Positions 1 through 7,743 of a DNA stretch of 64,000 bases are shown in pieces. Source of the DNA: Synechococcus sp. WH 8101 (GTDB lineage Bacteria > Cyanobacteriota > Cyanobacteriia > PCC-6307 > Cyanobiaceae); assembly GCF_004209775.1 (NCBI RefSeq), contig NZ_CP035914.1:1612001-1676000 (forward strand), given 5' to 3'. Below the pieces are notes generated by a model that ran no database searches, was not told where the DNA came from, and saw only the letters and a program-made list of their open reading frames with translations. The translations under genes were made by a program, and so were the position numbers. The stretch's first letter is position 1, and every line of letters starts with the position of its first letter.

Positions 1-280
1 TGTGCTGAACCAAACCCCGGGCTGCAGAGCCGGCTGCATGCAGTGCCGAAAGATCCTGCACATCGAGATTCCCGAGCAGTTTCTCCAAGGGTCGCTGCAA
101 CGCCCCCGCCTTCAGCAGCAGGCGATAGGCCTCGGCTGTGGTGGTGAAGCCTTCGGGCACGCGGATGCCTTCAGCGCTCAAGCAGCGGCGCATCTCACCG
201 AGCGAAGCGCTTTTGCCACCCACGATCGCGATGGCATCGTGCCCGACCGCATCGAGCGGCAGCACAAGATCAGATGACAC
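1..280 (-). CDS. ppsA: Phosphoenolpyruvate synthase, N-terminal fragment (runs off the window)
   Basis: Only the first ~93 codons are present; the rest lies left of base 1. PpsA converts pyruvate and ATP to PEP, AMP and phosphate in the cytoplasm. The visible N-terminus has the family signature VGGKSASLGEM and then PEGFTTTAEAYR, which is the start of the PEP-utilising/pyruvate-phosphate dikinase nucleotide-binding domain. A GTG at 280 is the first possible start after an in-frame stop a few codons upstream. Divergent from the sigma factor gene, with ~115 bp between them for both promoters. Identification is by motif only. Confidence 0.8.
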   Translation of the reverse strand, partial: MSSDLVLPLDAVGHDAIAIVGGKSASLGEMRRCLSAEGIRVPEGFTTTAEAYRLLLKAGALQRPLEKLLGNLDVQDLSALHAAGSAARGLVQH

Positions 281-396
281 CGCCCCTCATCCCACTCATG
301 GAACGATGGGTTCGCCATGGCAGACCCGCGAGCTCTGCGTAGTTCTTGCAGTTGATCTGCAGCGAGAGGAGTGTGGCGCTGCGATCGGCCTAAGAC

Positions 397-1263
397 ATGG
401 CCAACATTCGCCCGGCCCAACCGATGCGTGATGGAGCTGTGACCCTGATCCTCAATGGGGCTGGTCGCCAGCCGATCCCCACAAAGGCGGAGCAACTCCA
501 CCTTGCGCGTCTGATCCGGCAGGGTCAGGCGGTGGGCGCCTCTCGATCTCAGGCTCGAGCCGGTCAACGGGCCTGCCAGCGCCTGATGAGCGGCAACGTT
601 CGACTGGCGGTGGCGATCGCCCGCGGTTTCATGCCGCGCCTGGGGCAGGGATCGAGCCTGGAATTCGCCGACCTGATTCAAGAGGCGATCATCGGGCTGC
701 ACACCGCGGCGCAACGCTTCGATCCGGAACGGGGGTGCAGCTTCAGCACTTATGCGGTGTGGTGGTGTCGCCAATCAGTGCATCGCCTGATCCAGGGGCA
801 GGCCCACACGATTCGGCTTCCGGCCCATGTGCAAGACCTGGAGCGGCGCTGGAATCTGCGTCCGCCCGGCCAGAATCTGGAGCAGTTTTGTGAGCAGTGG
901 CACACCACCCCTGAAGCGATGCAAGGGGTGCTGACCCTCGTGCATCAGGCCAGAACCCGCAGCATCGATGCCGCCGGAGGGGAGCAGGAGCGTGAGGGGA
1001 TGAGCCTGGCCGAACGGCTGAGTGTTGCCGCCAGTGATCCCCTTGATGCTCTGGACCGCAACCTGCTGCTGGATCGGCTGGCAGCGGCCCTACCGGAGGA
1101 GCTGGCCCTAGTCGAACGGCACGTGGTGAAGCAACACACCACCAAGGCGATGGCAACAGAAAGCGCCATCAGCGCCACGGCGATGGCCCGCCGACTGAAC
1201 CGGGCTCGCAGGAAGCTGCGGGACGCACTGGAGCCCAACAACAGAATCTCGAGACAACAATGA
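397..1263 (+). CDS. RNA polymerase sigma factor, sigma-70 family (group 2-like)
   Basis: A 288-aa cytoplasmic sigma factor that directs RNA polymerase to alternative promoters. Region 2 is clear: a 2.1-like NVRLAVAIARGF helix (~residues 68-79), the core-binding DLIQEAIIGLHTAAQRFDPERG stretch (split here: DLIQEAIIGL, FDPERG), and the -10-recognition part FSTYAVWWCRQSVHRLI with IRLPAHV. Regions 3 and 4 follow, with a helix-turn-helix-like C-terminus (AMARRLNRARRKLRDAL). It is shorter than the ~320 aa of typical cyanobacterial group 2 factors. The stop at 1263 lies just before the probable feoA promoter, so the two may be separate transcripts. Confidence 0.8.
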   Translation: MANIRPAQPMRDGAVTLILNGAGRQPIPTKAEQLHLARLIRQGQAVGASRSQARAGQRACQRLMSGNVRLAVAIARGFMPRLGQGSSLEFADLIQEAIIGLHTAAQRFDPERGCSFSTYAVWWCRQSVHRLIQGQAHTIRLPAHVQDLERRWNLRPPGQNLEQFCEQWHTTPEAMQGVLTLVHQARTRSIDAAGGEQEREGMSLAERLSVAASDPLDALDRNLLLDRLAAALPEELALVERHVVKQHTTKAMATESAISATAMARRLNRARRKLRDALEPNNRISRQQ

Positions 1264-1305
1264 CGTTGACACGAAACTGATTCGCAATAGCGGTAGAATC
1301 GCGGC

Positions 1306-1566
1306 ATGACCGAGCCCACCACCCTCATCCCCCTCAGCCAGGCGCGCGCTGGCCAGCGGGTCCGCATTCACTCCCTGCCCCAGCAGCCCGAGTGCCGCAG
1401 CCGCCTCGCCGCCATGGGAATCCAGATCAGCTCCGAGCTGGAGGTGCTCAGGCTTGGCGCCCCAGGGGGCCTTCTGCACCTCGCCAACGGCTTCCTCGAA
1501 TTCATGCTGCGCCGGGATGTGGCCCATCACATGACCGTGGAGCTGCTGGCGAACGCCTCACCATGA
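1306..1566 (+). CDS. feoA: FeoA family ferrous iron transport protein A
   Basis: An 86-aa SH3-like cytosolic protein that supports Fe(II) uptake by FeoB. Family hallmarks are the LSQARAGQRVRI opening, CRSRLAAMGI with the LxxMG element, and the C-terminal LRRDVAHHMTVEL strand. Its partner feoB is not adjacent; it lies about 6 kb away on the other strand. Immediately upstream (1266-1299) is an AT-richer stretch with TTGACA and TAGAAT boxes spaced 22 bp apart, too far for a standard promoter. A GATTCGCAATAGCG segment there could be a weak Fur-type site, but the match is poor. Confidence 0.85.
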   Translation: MTEPTTLIPLSQARAGQRVRIHSLPQQPECRSRLAAMGIQISSELEVLRLGAPGGLLHLANGFLEFMLRRDVAHHMTVELLANASP

Positions 1567-1591
1567 GTGCAAACGTCTCAACATCAATGTT

Positions 1592-2254
1592 TTGGTCATG
1601 ACCGACATGCGCCAGCCGCAGGCATGGGATGCGCGCTATCGGCAGGGCACGGACCGCTGGGAGCTGGGCATGGCAGCGCCACCGCTGCAAGCCTTTCTCG
1701 AGCAGCACCCCCTGGCACCCAAGCCCACTGGGACAGTGCTGGTGCCCGGTTGCGGGCGCGGCCATGAAGCCGCCCTGTTGGCCCGCCTGGGCTTCGATGT
1801 GGTGGGGCTGGATTTCAGCGTTGAAGCAATCCGTGAAGCCCGGCGCCTGCAGGGCGAACACGAGCACTTGCGCTGGCTTCAGGCCGATCTGTTCGATGGC
1901 GCCGCCCTGGATAGAGCCGGTCTGGGGGCCCACAGCCTCAGCGGCGTAGTGGAGCACACCTGCTTCTGCGCCATCGATCCCAGCCAACGCGACCACTACC
2001 GCAGCACGGTCGATCGCCTGCTGGAGCCGGGGGGATGGTTGCTCGGGGTGTTTTTCTGCCATGACCGACCCGGTGGCCCGCCCTACGGCAGCGATGCGGA
2101 GCAACTGGCAGCGAGCTGGTCGCAGATCGGATTCACCGGCGTGATCTGGGAGCCGGCCCGGGGCTCGGTGGCGCAGCGCAGTGATGAATGGCTTGGGCTC
2201 TGGAGCAAACCGAGCCAGGCTGACAACGAAGCCATCCCGGCAGGTTCGCGATGA
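1592..2254 (+). CDS. SAM-dependent methyltransferase, thiopurine-methyltransferase-like (TPMT/HOL family)
   Basis: A 220-aa cytoplasmic methyltransferase. It opens with the TPMT-family WDARYRQG motif, followed by the SAM-binding glycine motif VLVPGCGRGHEAALLARLGFD (residues ~49-69, given here as VPGCGRGHEA) and an acidic residue in VVGLDFS. A late WLLGVFF strand follows the core EHTCFCAI. Relatives methylate thiols or halides; the substrate here is unknown. Its stop overlaps the next methyltransferase (ATGA at 2251-2254), so the two are co-translated. Two in-frame ATGs lie within the first six codons, at 1592 and 1598. Confidence 0.8.
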   Translation: MVMTDMRQPQAWDARYRQGTDRWELGMAAPPLQAFLEQHPLAPKPTGTVLVPGCGRGHEAALLARLGFDVVGLDFSVEAIREARRLQGEHEHLRWLQADLFDGAALDRAGLGAHSLSGVVEHTCFCAIDPSQRDHYRSTVDRLLEPGGWLLGVFFCHDRPGGPPYGSDAEQLAASWSQIGFTGVIWEPARGSVAQRSDEWLGLWSKPSQADNEAIPAGSR

Positions 2255-2796
2255 CCCAACCCAACCCTCTGCAGGAACGGCTCACGCGCTGGGGCTTCAG
2301 CTGGGCCGGCCTGCGCGATAACCGCCACGGTGAATGGTGGCTGCTCGCCCAGATGACCCTGATCGCAGCCCATGCACTGCCACCGGAACCATCGCTGCAG
2401 GCCCTTGGCTGGCACTGGCCTCTGGTCTGGCGCGGGGTCGGTGGCGTGGTGGTGTTGATCGGTGTGGCTGTGGGCGCCCAGGCGGTGTTCTACCTGGGCG
2501 ATTCCCTCAGTCCGCTGCCGGAACCGATGCCCGGTGCCGCCCTGGTGACCGAAGGGGCCTATGGCCGCTGCCGTCATCCGCTGTATCAATCGCTGTTGTT
2601 GTGTTCGCTTGGTGTGGTGCTGCTGTTGGGGAGCCTGCTGCACCTGGGCCTGCTGCTCGCCCTGGCCCTGGTGCTGGGCTGGAAGGCGCGGCGGGAAGAG
2701 ACACGCCTCTGCGCTGAGCATCCGGATTACGCGACCTACCGGCAGAACACGGCTGCGATCGTGCCCTTTCTACCCTGGCTGGATTGGCGCGGTTGA
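2251..2796 (+). CDS. Isoprenylcysteine carboxyl methyltransferase-like integral membrane protein
   Basis: A 181-aa protein with four to five hydrophobic segments. Its C-terminus carries the ICMT/PEMT-type signature: LVTEGAYGRCRHPLY (~residues 98-112), a hydrophobic span, then RREETRLCAEHPDYATYR. This family transfers methyl groups from SAM to lipidic or membrane-embedded acceptors. It overlaps the preceding methyltransferase by 4 bp, suggesting one operon of two methyltransferases acting on a common product; that pairing is inference. The reading frame of the convergent flavoprotein gene extends 290 bp into this gene on the opposite strand. Confidence 0.75.
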   Translation: MTQPNPLQERLTRWGFSWAGLRDNRHGEWWLLAQMTLIAAHALPPEPSLQALGWHWPLVWRGVGGVVVLIGVAVGAQAVFYLGDSLSPLPEPMPGAALVTEGAYGRCRHPLYQSLLLCSLGVVLLLGSLLHLGLLLALALVLGWKARREETRLCAEHPDYATYRQNTAAIVPFLPWLDWRG

Positions 2797-4093
2797 ACCG
2801 CCGCTGCCAACGCAGAACGCCGAAGGCCCGGGCCAGGGGAGTGAACGGTCGCAGATAGCCCCCTTCGTGGGGCAGGCCTTTGAGCATGCGATTCCAGTAG
2901 ATCCAGGGGAAACCGAACCGCTCCAACAGCCACTGGAACCATCTCTCCCGCAGGGGGTTGACCAGAAAACTGCTCACCGGCTGGCGGCTGTAGTCGAATT
3001 CCATCAGCATCACCGTGTGATCCGTGGTGATCAACGGGCAAGCGGAATAGCCGTCGTACACGGCCGAGGCCTCTCGCCCCTCCAGTGCAGCGAGTACGTG
3101 GGCCGCCACCACCGGCGCCTGCTTGCGGATCGCCGCTGCCGTTTTGGCCGTGGGGAAATTGCCCACATCACCGATGGCCAACACGTTGGCGTAGTGGCGA
3201 TGTCGCCCACTGGCCGGATCCACATCCATCCAGCCCCCCGGCTCCGCTGAAGCGAGGGGACTGGTCGCCACCACCGGCGGAGCCGTCATCGGCGGCACCA
3301 CATGCAACAGGTCGTAGTGCAGCGTCTGCAACTGTGGGGATCCGTCCGGTGCCGTCACGGCGAACACCGCCTCGCGACTGCTGCCATGCACGGCCACGAG
3401 ACGGTGGTTGAGGTGAATCTCGGCGCCGTGCTCCCGTGCAATCCGCCCCATCTGCTCGGCATAGGCGGGCACGGGGAAGAGGCTGGGCTTGGCGCTGCAG
3501 AACAGGTAGCGAGTCCTGACGCCCACCCCACTGCGTTGCGCGAAGCGCTCGTGGGCGAGATGCAGGATCTTCTGGGGCGCTCCACCGCATTTGATCGGTG
3601 TTTCCGGTTCGGTGAAGATCGCGGTTCCGCCGGCGAAACGCTCCAGCATCCGGCGCGTGTCCTGGGCGAAACGACGGCTGTAGATGCTCACCACACCCTC
3701 ACGGCCCAGCGCCTGCACTAGACCCGGGATCGAGGTCCAGCCCAGCTCGAGGCCGAGGGCCACGATCAGCACGTCGTAGTGGAGCCGTTCACCCGTGATC
3801 AGCTCCAAACGGTTGGCCTCAGGCTCAAAGCGGGCAATGCGGCTGTGAATCCACTCCACATCGGGCGGAAGCACACTCTGCTCCGAACGGCTGGTCTGCT
3901 CCGGAGGGATGAAGCCACCAGCCACCAACACCCAGCCCGACTGGTAGTGGTGTTGCGTGGATGGCTCCACCAGGGTGATCGGCACGTCGGGATCGAGGCG
4001 ACGCAACCAGCTGGCCAGGGTGACACCGCCGGTGCCACCACCGGCGATCAGCACCCGGCGACGCCTTGATGCTCCTTGAGGGATGAATGCCAT
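2507..4093 (-). CDS. Sulfide:quinone oxidoreductase-like FAD/NAD(P)-binding protein with unusual C-terminal extension
   Basis: A pyridine-nucleotide-disulfide-type flavoprotein. The N-terminal Rossmann motif is VLIAGGGTGGVTLA (residues ~15-28), then an SQR-like HHYQSGW loop, a second dinucleotide region and the FAD-contacting VLAIGDVGNFPTAKTAAAIRKQAP block. KCGGAPQK contains one of the cysteines usually placed near the flavin in SQRs. Members oxidise sulfide or transfer electrons to quinone at the membrane. The recognisable fold ends near residue 430; ~97 further residues, rich in Arg, Pro and Ala, are encoded antisense to the convergent methyltransferase, so the true stop may have been lost. 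It is divergent from cydAB, which would fit a quinol-oxidising chain. Confidence 0.75.
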   Translation of the reverse strand: MAFIPQGASRRRRVLIAGGGTGGVTLASWLRRLDPDVPITLVEPSTQHHYQSGWVLVAGGFIPPEQTSRSEQSVLPPDVEWIHSRIARFEPEANRLELITGERLHYDVLIVALGLELGWTSIPGLVQALGREGVVSIYSRRFAQDTRRMLERFAGGTAIFTEPETPIKCGGAPQKILHLAHERFAQRSGVGVRTRYLFCSAKPSLFPVPAYAEQMGRIAREHGAEIHLNHRLVAVHGSSREAVFAVTAPDGSPQLQTLHYDLLHVVPPMTAPPVVATSPLASAEPGGWMDVDPASGRHRHYANVLAIGDVGNFPTAKTAAAIRKQAPVVAAHVLAALEGREASAVYDGYSACPLITTDHTVMLMEFDYSRQPVSSFLVNPLRERWFQWLLERFGFPWIYWNRMLKGLPHEGGYLRPFTPLARAFGVLRWQRRFNRANPARVERARSQPCSAGRSRNPDAQRRGVSLPAAPSSPAPGPGRAAGPGAAGSPTAAPHQANTTTAIDTADDGSGHRPLRSPGRHRASVPAAD

Positions 4094-4228
4094 GAAAGCA
4101 AGCCTCTCGCCATATTCATTAACCCCTTCATAGCGATATCGTGATATTCAGAACCAGAGTGTTTTCACCTGTTCTTCCGCCGCTAACAGTGGAAAACGAC
4201 ACCGCCTCAACCCGCCCGGAGCTGCTTC
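4094..4228. promoter_or_regulatory. Divergent promoter region between the SQR-like gene and cydAB, with a GATAT repeat
   Basis: This 135-bp intergenic segment must hold both promoters. At 4135-4148 the sequence reads GATATCGTGATATT, two GATAT elements in close succession that include the palindrome GATATC. Such arrangements are common for ArsR-type redox or sulfide sensors, but no regulator gene is nearby, so the operator assignment is a guess. Confidence 0.3.
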
Positions 4229-5599
4229 ATGCCCCTTGATCCCCTGGTGCTCTCACGCATGCAGTTCGCCCTCACGGCGATCTTCCACATGCTCTGGCCC
4301 GTGTTGTCGACCGGGCTGGCGATTTTCCTGGTGGTGCTCGAAGGCTTCTGGCTGCGCACCCGGGATCCCTTCTATTACCGCCAGGCCCGCTTCTGGGCGA
4401 AGCTCTACGTGCTCAATTTCGGCATCGGCGTGGCCTCAGGCCTGCCGATGGAGTTCCAGTTCGGCACTAACTGGGCTCCCCTGTCGGAATTCGTGGGGGA
4501 TTTCTTTGGGGCGGTGCTCGGCTTCGAAGGGGCGATGGCCTTCATGCTCGAAGCAGGCTTCCTCGGAATCATGCTGTTCGGCTGGAACCGGGTTCCCCCG
4601 GTCGTCCACTTTCTCTCCACCGTGATGGTGGCCTTCGGCGCCAATCTGTCGGTGTTCTGGATTCTCAGCGCCAATTCCTGGCTGCAGACGCCCGCTGGCG
4701 GCAGCTTCGCCGATGGCCATTTCCACGTGCAGAACTACTTCGCTGCGATCAACAACCCCTTCATGCTGCGCAGCGTGTGGCACATGAGCCTGGCCACCGT
4801 GGAAACCAGCATGCTGGTGGTGGCCGCGGTGAGTTGCTGGTGGCTGCTACGCCGCGAGGCAGCAGAGGCCATCCGCAGGTTCTTCAGTTTCTCCTTGAAA
4901 CTGGCTCTGGTGATTCTGCTGGTGGTGGCACCGATGCAGGTGATGGCGGGCCACGAGAGCGCCCTGCAGGTGGCCGAGCACCAACCCACCAAACTGGCCG
5001 CGATTGAGGGGATCTGGGACACCCAACCCGCCGGAAGTGCTCCGGAGTGGAGCCTGCTGGCCTTGCCGGATGAAGCGGCGGAGCGGAACCGTTGGCAACT
5101 GGGCGTGCCGGGTGGCTTCAGCTGGATTCTCGAAGGTCGCTCCCGCCTCAGCCATGACGTGCGGGGCCTGGACAGCTGGCCCCAGGCCGATCGCCCCAAG
5201 ATGGTGGGGTTGCTGTTTTATTCCTTCCGGGTGATGGCCGGCATCGGCATCGCCATCACCCTGTTGATGGCGGTGACCATTCTGCTGTGGTGGCGGCGGG
5301 GGCTGACGGCGGAGACCCTGAGCCAACTGCCCTGGCTTGGCTGGGCCTGGATCCTGGCGGCGCCGGCGGGATATCTTGCGATCGAAGCGGGCTGGGTGGT
5401 GCGCTGCGTGGGCCGGCAACCCTGGACGGTGTATGGCGAACTACGCACAGCCGATGCAGCCACGGTGTTGCCCGCTGGCGAGATTCTCACCAGCTTGATC
5501 AGCTTTGCCGTGCTCTACAGCGTGCTGCTGGTCTGCGCCCTCTGGTTCGGTTCCCGCATCATCCGCCGAGGCCCCGACCTCGACCTCACCGCTCCCTAA
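4229..5599 (+). CDS. cydA: Cytochrome bd-type quinol oxidase subunit I
   Basis: A 456-aa multi-pass membrane subunit that oxidises quinol and carries the three hemes of the bd terminal oxidase. The start LSRMQFALTAIFHMLWPVLS contains the N-terminal heme-ligand histidine; GLPMEFQFGTNW and the SANSWLQTPAG segment are family signatures. The Q loop is short, as in the cyanide-insensitive (CioA) group. Position 393 is odd: in the near-invariant E-x-GRQPW motif the glutamate that ligates heme b595 is a cysteine (RCVGRQPW). Followed 18 bp later by cydB. Confidence 0.9.
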   Translation: MPLDPLVLSRMQFALTAIFHMLWPVLSTGLAIFLVVLEGFWLRTRDPFYYRQARFWAKLYVLNFGIGVASGLPMEFQFGTNWAPLSEFVGDFFGAVLGFEGAMAFMLEAGFLGIMLFGWNRVPPVVHFLSTVMVAFGANLSVFWILSANSWLQTPAGGSFADGHFHVQNYFAAINNPFMLRSVWHMSLATVETSMLVVAAVSCWWLLRREAAEAIRRFFSFSLKLALVILLVVAPMQVMAGHESALQVAEHQPTKLAAIEGIWDTQPAGSAPEWSLLALPDEAAERNRWQLGVPGGFSWILEGRSRLSHDVRGLDSWPQADRPKMVGLLFYSFRVMAGIGIAITLLMAVTILLWWRRGLTAETLSQLPWLGWAWILAAPAGYLAIEAGWVVRCVGRQPWTVYGELRTADAATVLPAGEILTSLISFAVLYSVLLVCALWFGSRIIRRGPDLDLTAP

Positions 5600-5617
5600 C
5601 GCACGACCTCCCAAGCG

Positions 5618-6631
5618 ATGGACTTCCTCGACCTGTTCATGCCAGCGGTCTGGTTTGTGATCCTGGCCCTGTTTCTATTGCTGTATGTGATTCTCGACGG
5701 TTTTGATCTGGGCGTTGGCATCCTCTCGCTCACATCGTCAGACGAACAACAACGCAGCGTGTTGATGACCTCTCTGGGCAATGTGTGGGACGCGAATGAA
5801 ACCTGGCTCGTCTTGATGGGCGGGGCCCTGTTCGGCGCCTTCCCCCTCGCCTACGGCACCATTCTCCATGCCTTGTATGCCCCGATCTATCTGATGATCC
5901 TGGGGCTGATCCTGCGGGCGGTCGCCTTTGAATTCCGGGAGAACTCCAGCCAGAAACGGCCCTGGAATCTGATGTTCGGCCTGGGGAGCGTGCTGGCCGC
6001 TGCTGCACAAGGCGTGTGCCTCGGCACCGTGCTCACCGGCATTCCCACCGACAGCCAAGGCCACTTCATCGGCTCCACCTGGATCTGGCTGAACTGGACC
6101 AGCCTGTTGGTGGCGTTCACCCTGATCCAGGGTTATGTGCTGATCGGATCCACCTATCTGATTCTCAAAACCAGTGGTGATCTGCAGCGCCAGCATGTGC
6201 GAACGGCCCAGATTGCCGCTGCCACCACCCTGATCGGCGCTCTGGTGATCACCTCCACCACACCCTGGGTGTCGAGCAGCCTGCGGGAGCGGATCTTCGA
6301 TCACCAATTTCTCCCCTTGTTCATCGCCTTGCCGCTGCTGGGCATCGCCCTGATCGTGCAACTGTTCCGCAGCCTTCGCCTCGGCCAGGAGGTGTGGCCG
6401 ATGGTCTACACAGTGCTGCTGTTCGTGCTCAGCTTCGCGGGCCTGGGCCTGCTGGTGTTCCCGGCGATCATCCCCCCGTCGGTGACGATCTTCGAGGCCC
6501 ACGCCTCGATCACTTCCCTGGTGTTCATGCTCACCTTCATCGGTGTGCTGATCCCGATCATGCTCTTCTACAACCTCTACAACTACGTGGCCTTCCGCGG
6601 CAAAGTGCCCAGCCTCGAACAGGCCGACTGA
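5618..6631 (+). CDS. cydB: Cytochrome bd-type quinol oxidase subunit II
   Basis: A 337-aa, about eight-helix membrane protein that forms the second subunit of the bd oxidase. Family features include the opening VWFVILALFLLLYVILDGFDLGVG region (here as ILDGFDLGVG, ~residues 27-36), GNVWDANETWLVLMGG, and FEFRENS. Length is normal. Directly downstream of cydA in the same direction, so it should be co-transcribed with it. A short intergenic space then separates it from the peroxiredoxin gene, which may extend the same oxidative-stress theme. Confidence 0.9.
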   Translation: MDFLDLFMPAVWFVILALFLLLYVILDGFDLGVGILSLTSSDEQQRSVLMTSLGNVWDANETWLVLMGGALFGAFPLAYGTILHALYAPIYLMILGLILRAVAFEFRENSSQKRPWNLMFGLGSVLAAAAQGVCLGTVLTGIPTDSQGHFIGSTWIWLNWTSLLVAFTLIQGYVLIGSTYLILKTSGDLQRQHVRTAQIAAATTLIGALVITSTTPWVSSSLRERIFDHQFLPLFIALPLLGIALIVQLFRSLRLGQEVWPMVYTVLLFVLSFAGLGLLVFPAIIPPSVTIFEAHASITSLVFMLTFIGVLIPIMLFYNLYNYVAFRGKVPSLEQAD

Positions 6632-6706
6632 ACGCCGCTCCAAAGACGGAACCGCACTAAGCGAAATAACTCATAGTCATAACGAGTCCGCCTTAGTAGG
6701 CTCAAG

Positions 6707-6734
6707 ACATGCTCATCAACGCATATGAGCATGT
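6707..6734. promoter_or_regulatory. Perfect 10-bp inverted repeat over the peroxiredoxin start region
   Basis: ACATGCTCAT (6707-6716) and ATGAGCATGT (6725-6734) are exact inverted repeats separated by 8 bp. The right arm contains the first possible ATG of the peroxiredoxin. If translation starts instead at the ATG at 6752, the repeat lies just upstream as a possible operator or 5'-UTR hairpin. Confidence 0.5.
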
Positions 6735-7405
6735 CCAACTGCCATCCGACCATGGACTCCGCCACCCCTGCCGCCACACCGAGCCTGCCGCGCCTGAAGG
6801 AGCCGGCACCGGCCTTTGAAGCTCGCACCACCCACGGCCCTCGCAAACTCAGCGACTACAGCGGACGCTGGCTGGTGCTGTTCTCCCATCCGGCCGATTT
6901 CACTCCTGTGTGCACCACGGAATTCATCGGCTTCGCGCGTGCCTACTCCCAGTTTCAGGATCTCAACTGCGACCTGCTTGGTCTGTCAATCGATAGCAAT
7001 TACGCCCACCTCGCCTGGGTCCGCAACATCCGGGAGAAATTCGGCGTGGAGATCCCCTTCCCGATTATTGAGGACCTGTCGATGAAGGTGGCCCATGCTT
7101 ACGGCATGATCCAACCGGGAGCCTCCGACACATCAGCGGTTCGCGCCACCTTCGTGATCGACGATCACGGCATTCTGCGCGCCATGGTGTATTACCCGAT
7201 GACCAACGGCCGCTCGGTGGAGGAATTCCTGCGCCTGGTGAAAGCGCTCCAGACCTCTGACACCCATGGCGTTGCGACACCGGAAAACTGGAAACCCGGG
7301 GAACAGGTGATCGTGCCCCCACCGGCCGATGCGGCCGCAGCCGATCAACGCATGCACGAAGGCTACGACTACACCGATTGGTACTTCTGCAAGAAGTCGC
7401 TCTGA
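6725..7405 (+). CDS. Peroxiredoxin, 1-Cys/Prx6 type
   Basis: A 226-aa cytoplasmic thiol peroxidase that reduces hydrogen peroxide and organic peroxides. The peroxidatic Cys is in FTPVCTTEFIGFAR (~residue 62), preceded by SHPADFTPV. The long C-terminal arm with NWKPGEQVIVPP is typical of Prx6-type enzymes, and a further Cys sits near the end (WYFCKKSL). The conserved fold begins at PAPAFEARTTHG, so translation may start at the ATG at 6752 and leave the inverted repeat untranslated. Downstream of cydAB and on the same strand. Confidence 0.88.
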   Translation: MSMSNCHPTMDSATPAATPSLPRLKEPAPAFEARTTHGPRKLSDYSGRWLVLFSHPADFTPVCTTEFIGFARAYSQFQDLNCDLLGLSIDSNYAHLAWVRNIREKFGVEIPFPIIEDLSMKVAHAYGMIQPGASDTSAVRATFVIDDHGILRAMVYYPMTNGRSVEEFLRLVKALQTSDTHGVATPENWKPGEQVIVPPPADAAAADQRMHEGYDYTDWYFCKKSL

Positions 7406-7427
7406 GCCAGCTGAAGCGATGACGAGA

Positions 7428-7556
7428 TCAGCGAACGCCGTTGCGACTCGTCATCGCTTCTTCCCATTCGGCGAACACCGACATCTTGACCAGCAGGCTG
7501 GAGTCCGGGTTCAGTCTCTGGCGCAACAGCAGCTCGAACGCTTTCACTTGGAGCAT
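7428..7556 (-). pseudogene. Small reading frame or gene remnant downstream of feoB
   Basis: Between the peroxiredoxin and feoB (7406-7743) there is no full gene. A 42-codon frame on the minus strand starts at 7556 and encodes a helical, protein-like peptide with KAFELLLRQRLNP. The same frame remains open upstream of the ATG through roughly 18 more codons to an in-frame TGA. A second, partly overlapping frame starts at feoB's stop (TGATG) with MQVNGVIRRRDLFFLVL, is interrupted by one TGA, and ends in a Lys/Cys-rich tail (KKKGCKKSKCSK). These may be two frameshifted parts of one decayed small gene following feoB. No family was recognised. Confidence 0.3.
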
Positions 7557-7743
7557 TTGGATTTCTTGCAACCCTTTTTCTTCGTGGGTGACGGGATCAA
7601 CACCCGGTTGTCAGATGCCTTGGTGCCCACTCAGAAACTGAGGGGTGATGTGGCGATCAGCTCAGGAGCGATGTCCACCTTCACCTTCTCGACCAGAACC
7701 AAAAAGAACAAATCGCGGCGACGAATCACACCATTGACTTGCA

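Noticed and set aside
1266-1299. Sigma-70 promoter and Fur box for feoA
   Set aside because: TTGACA and TAGAAT are 22 bp apart and the Fur-like segment matches poorly, so neither is listed as a feature.
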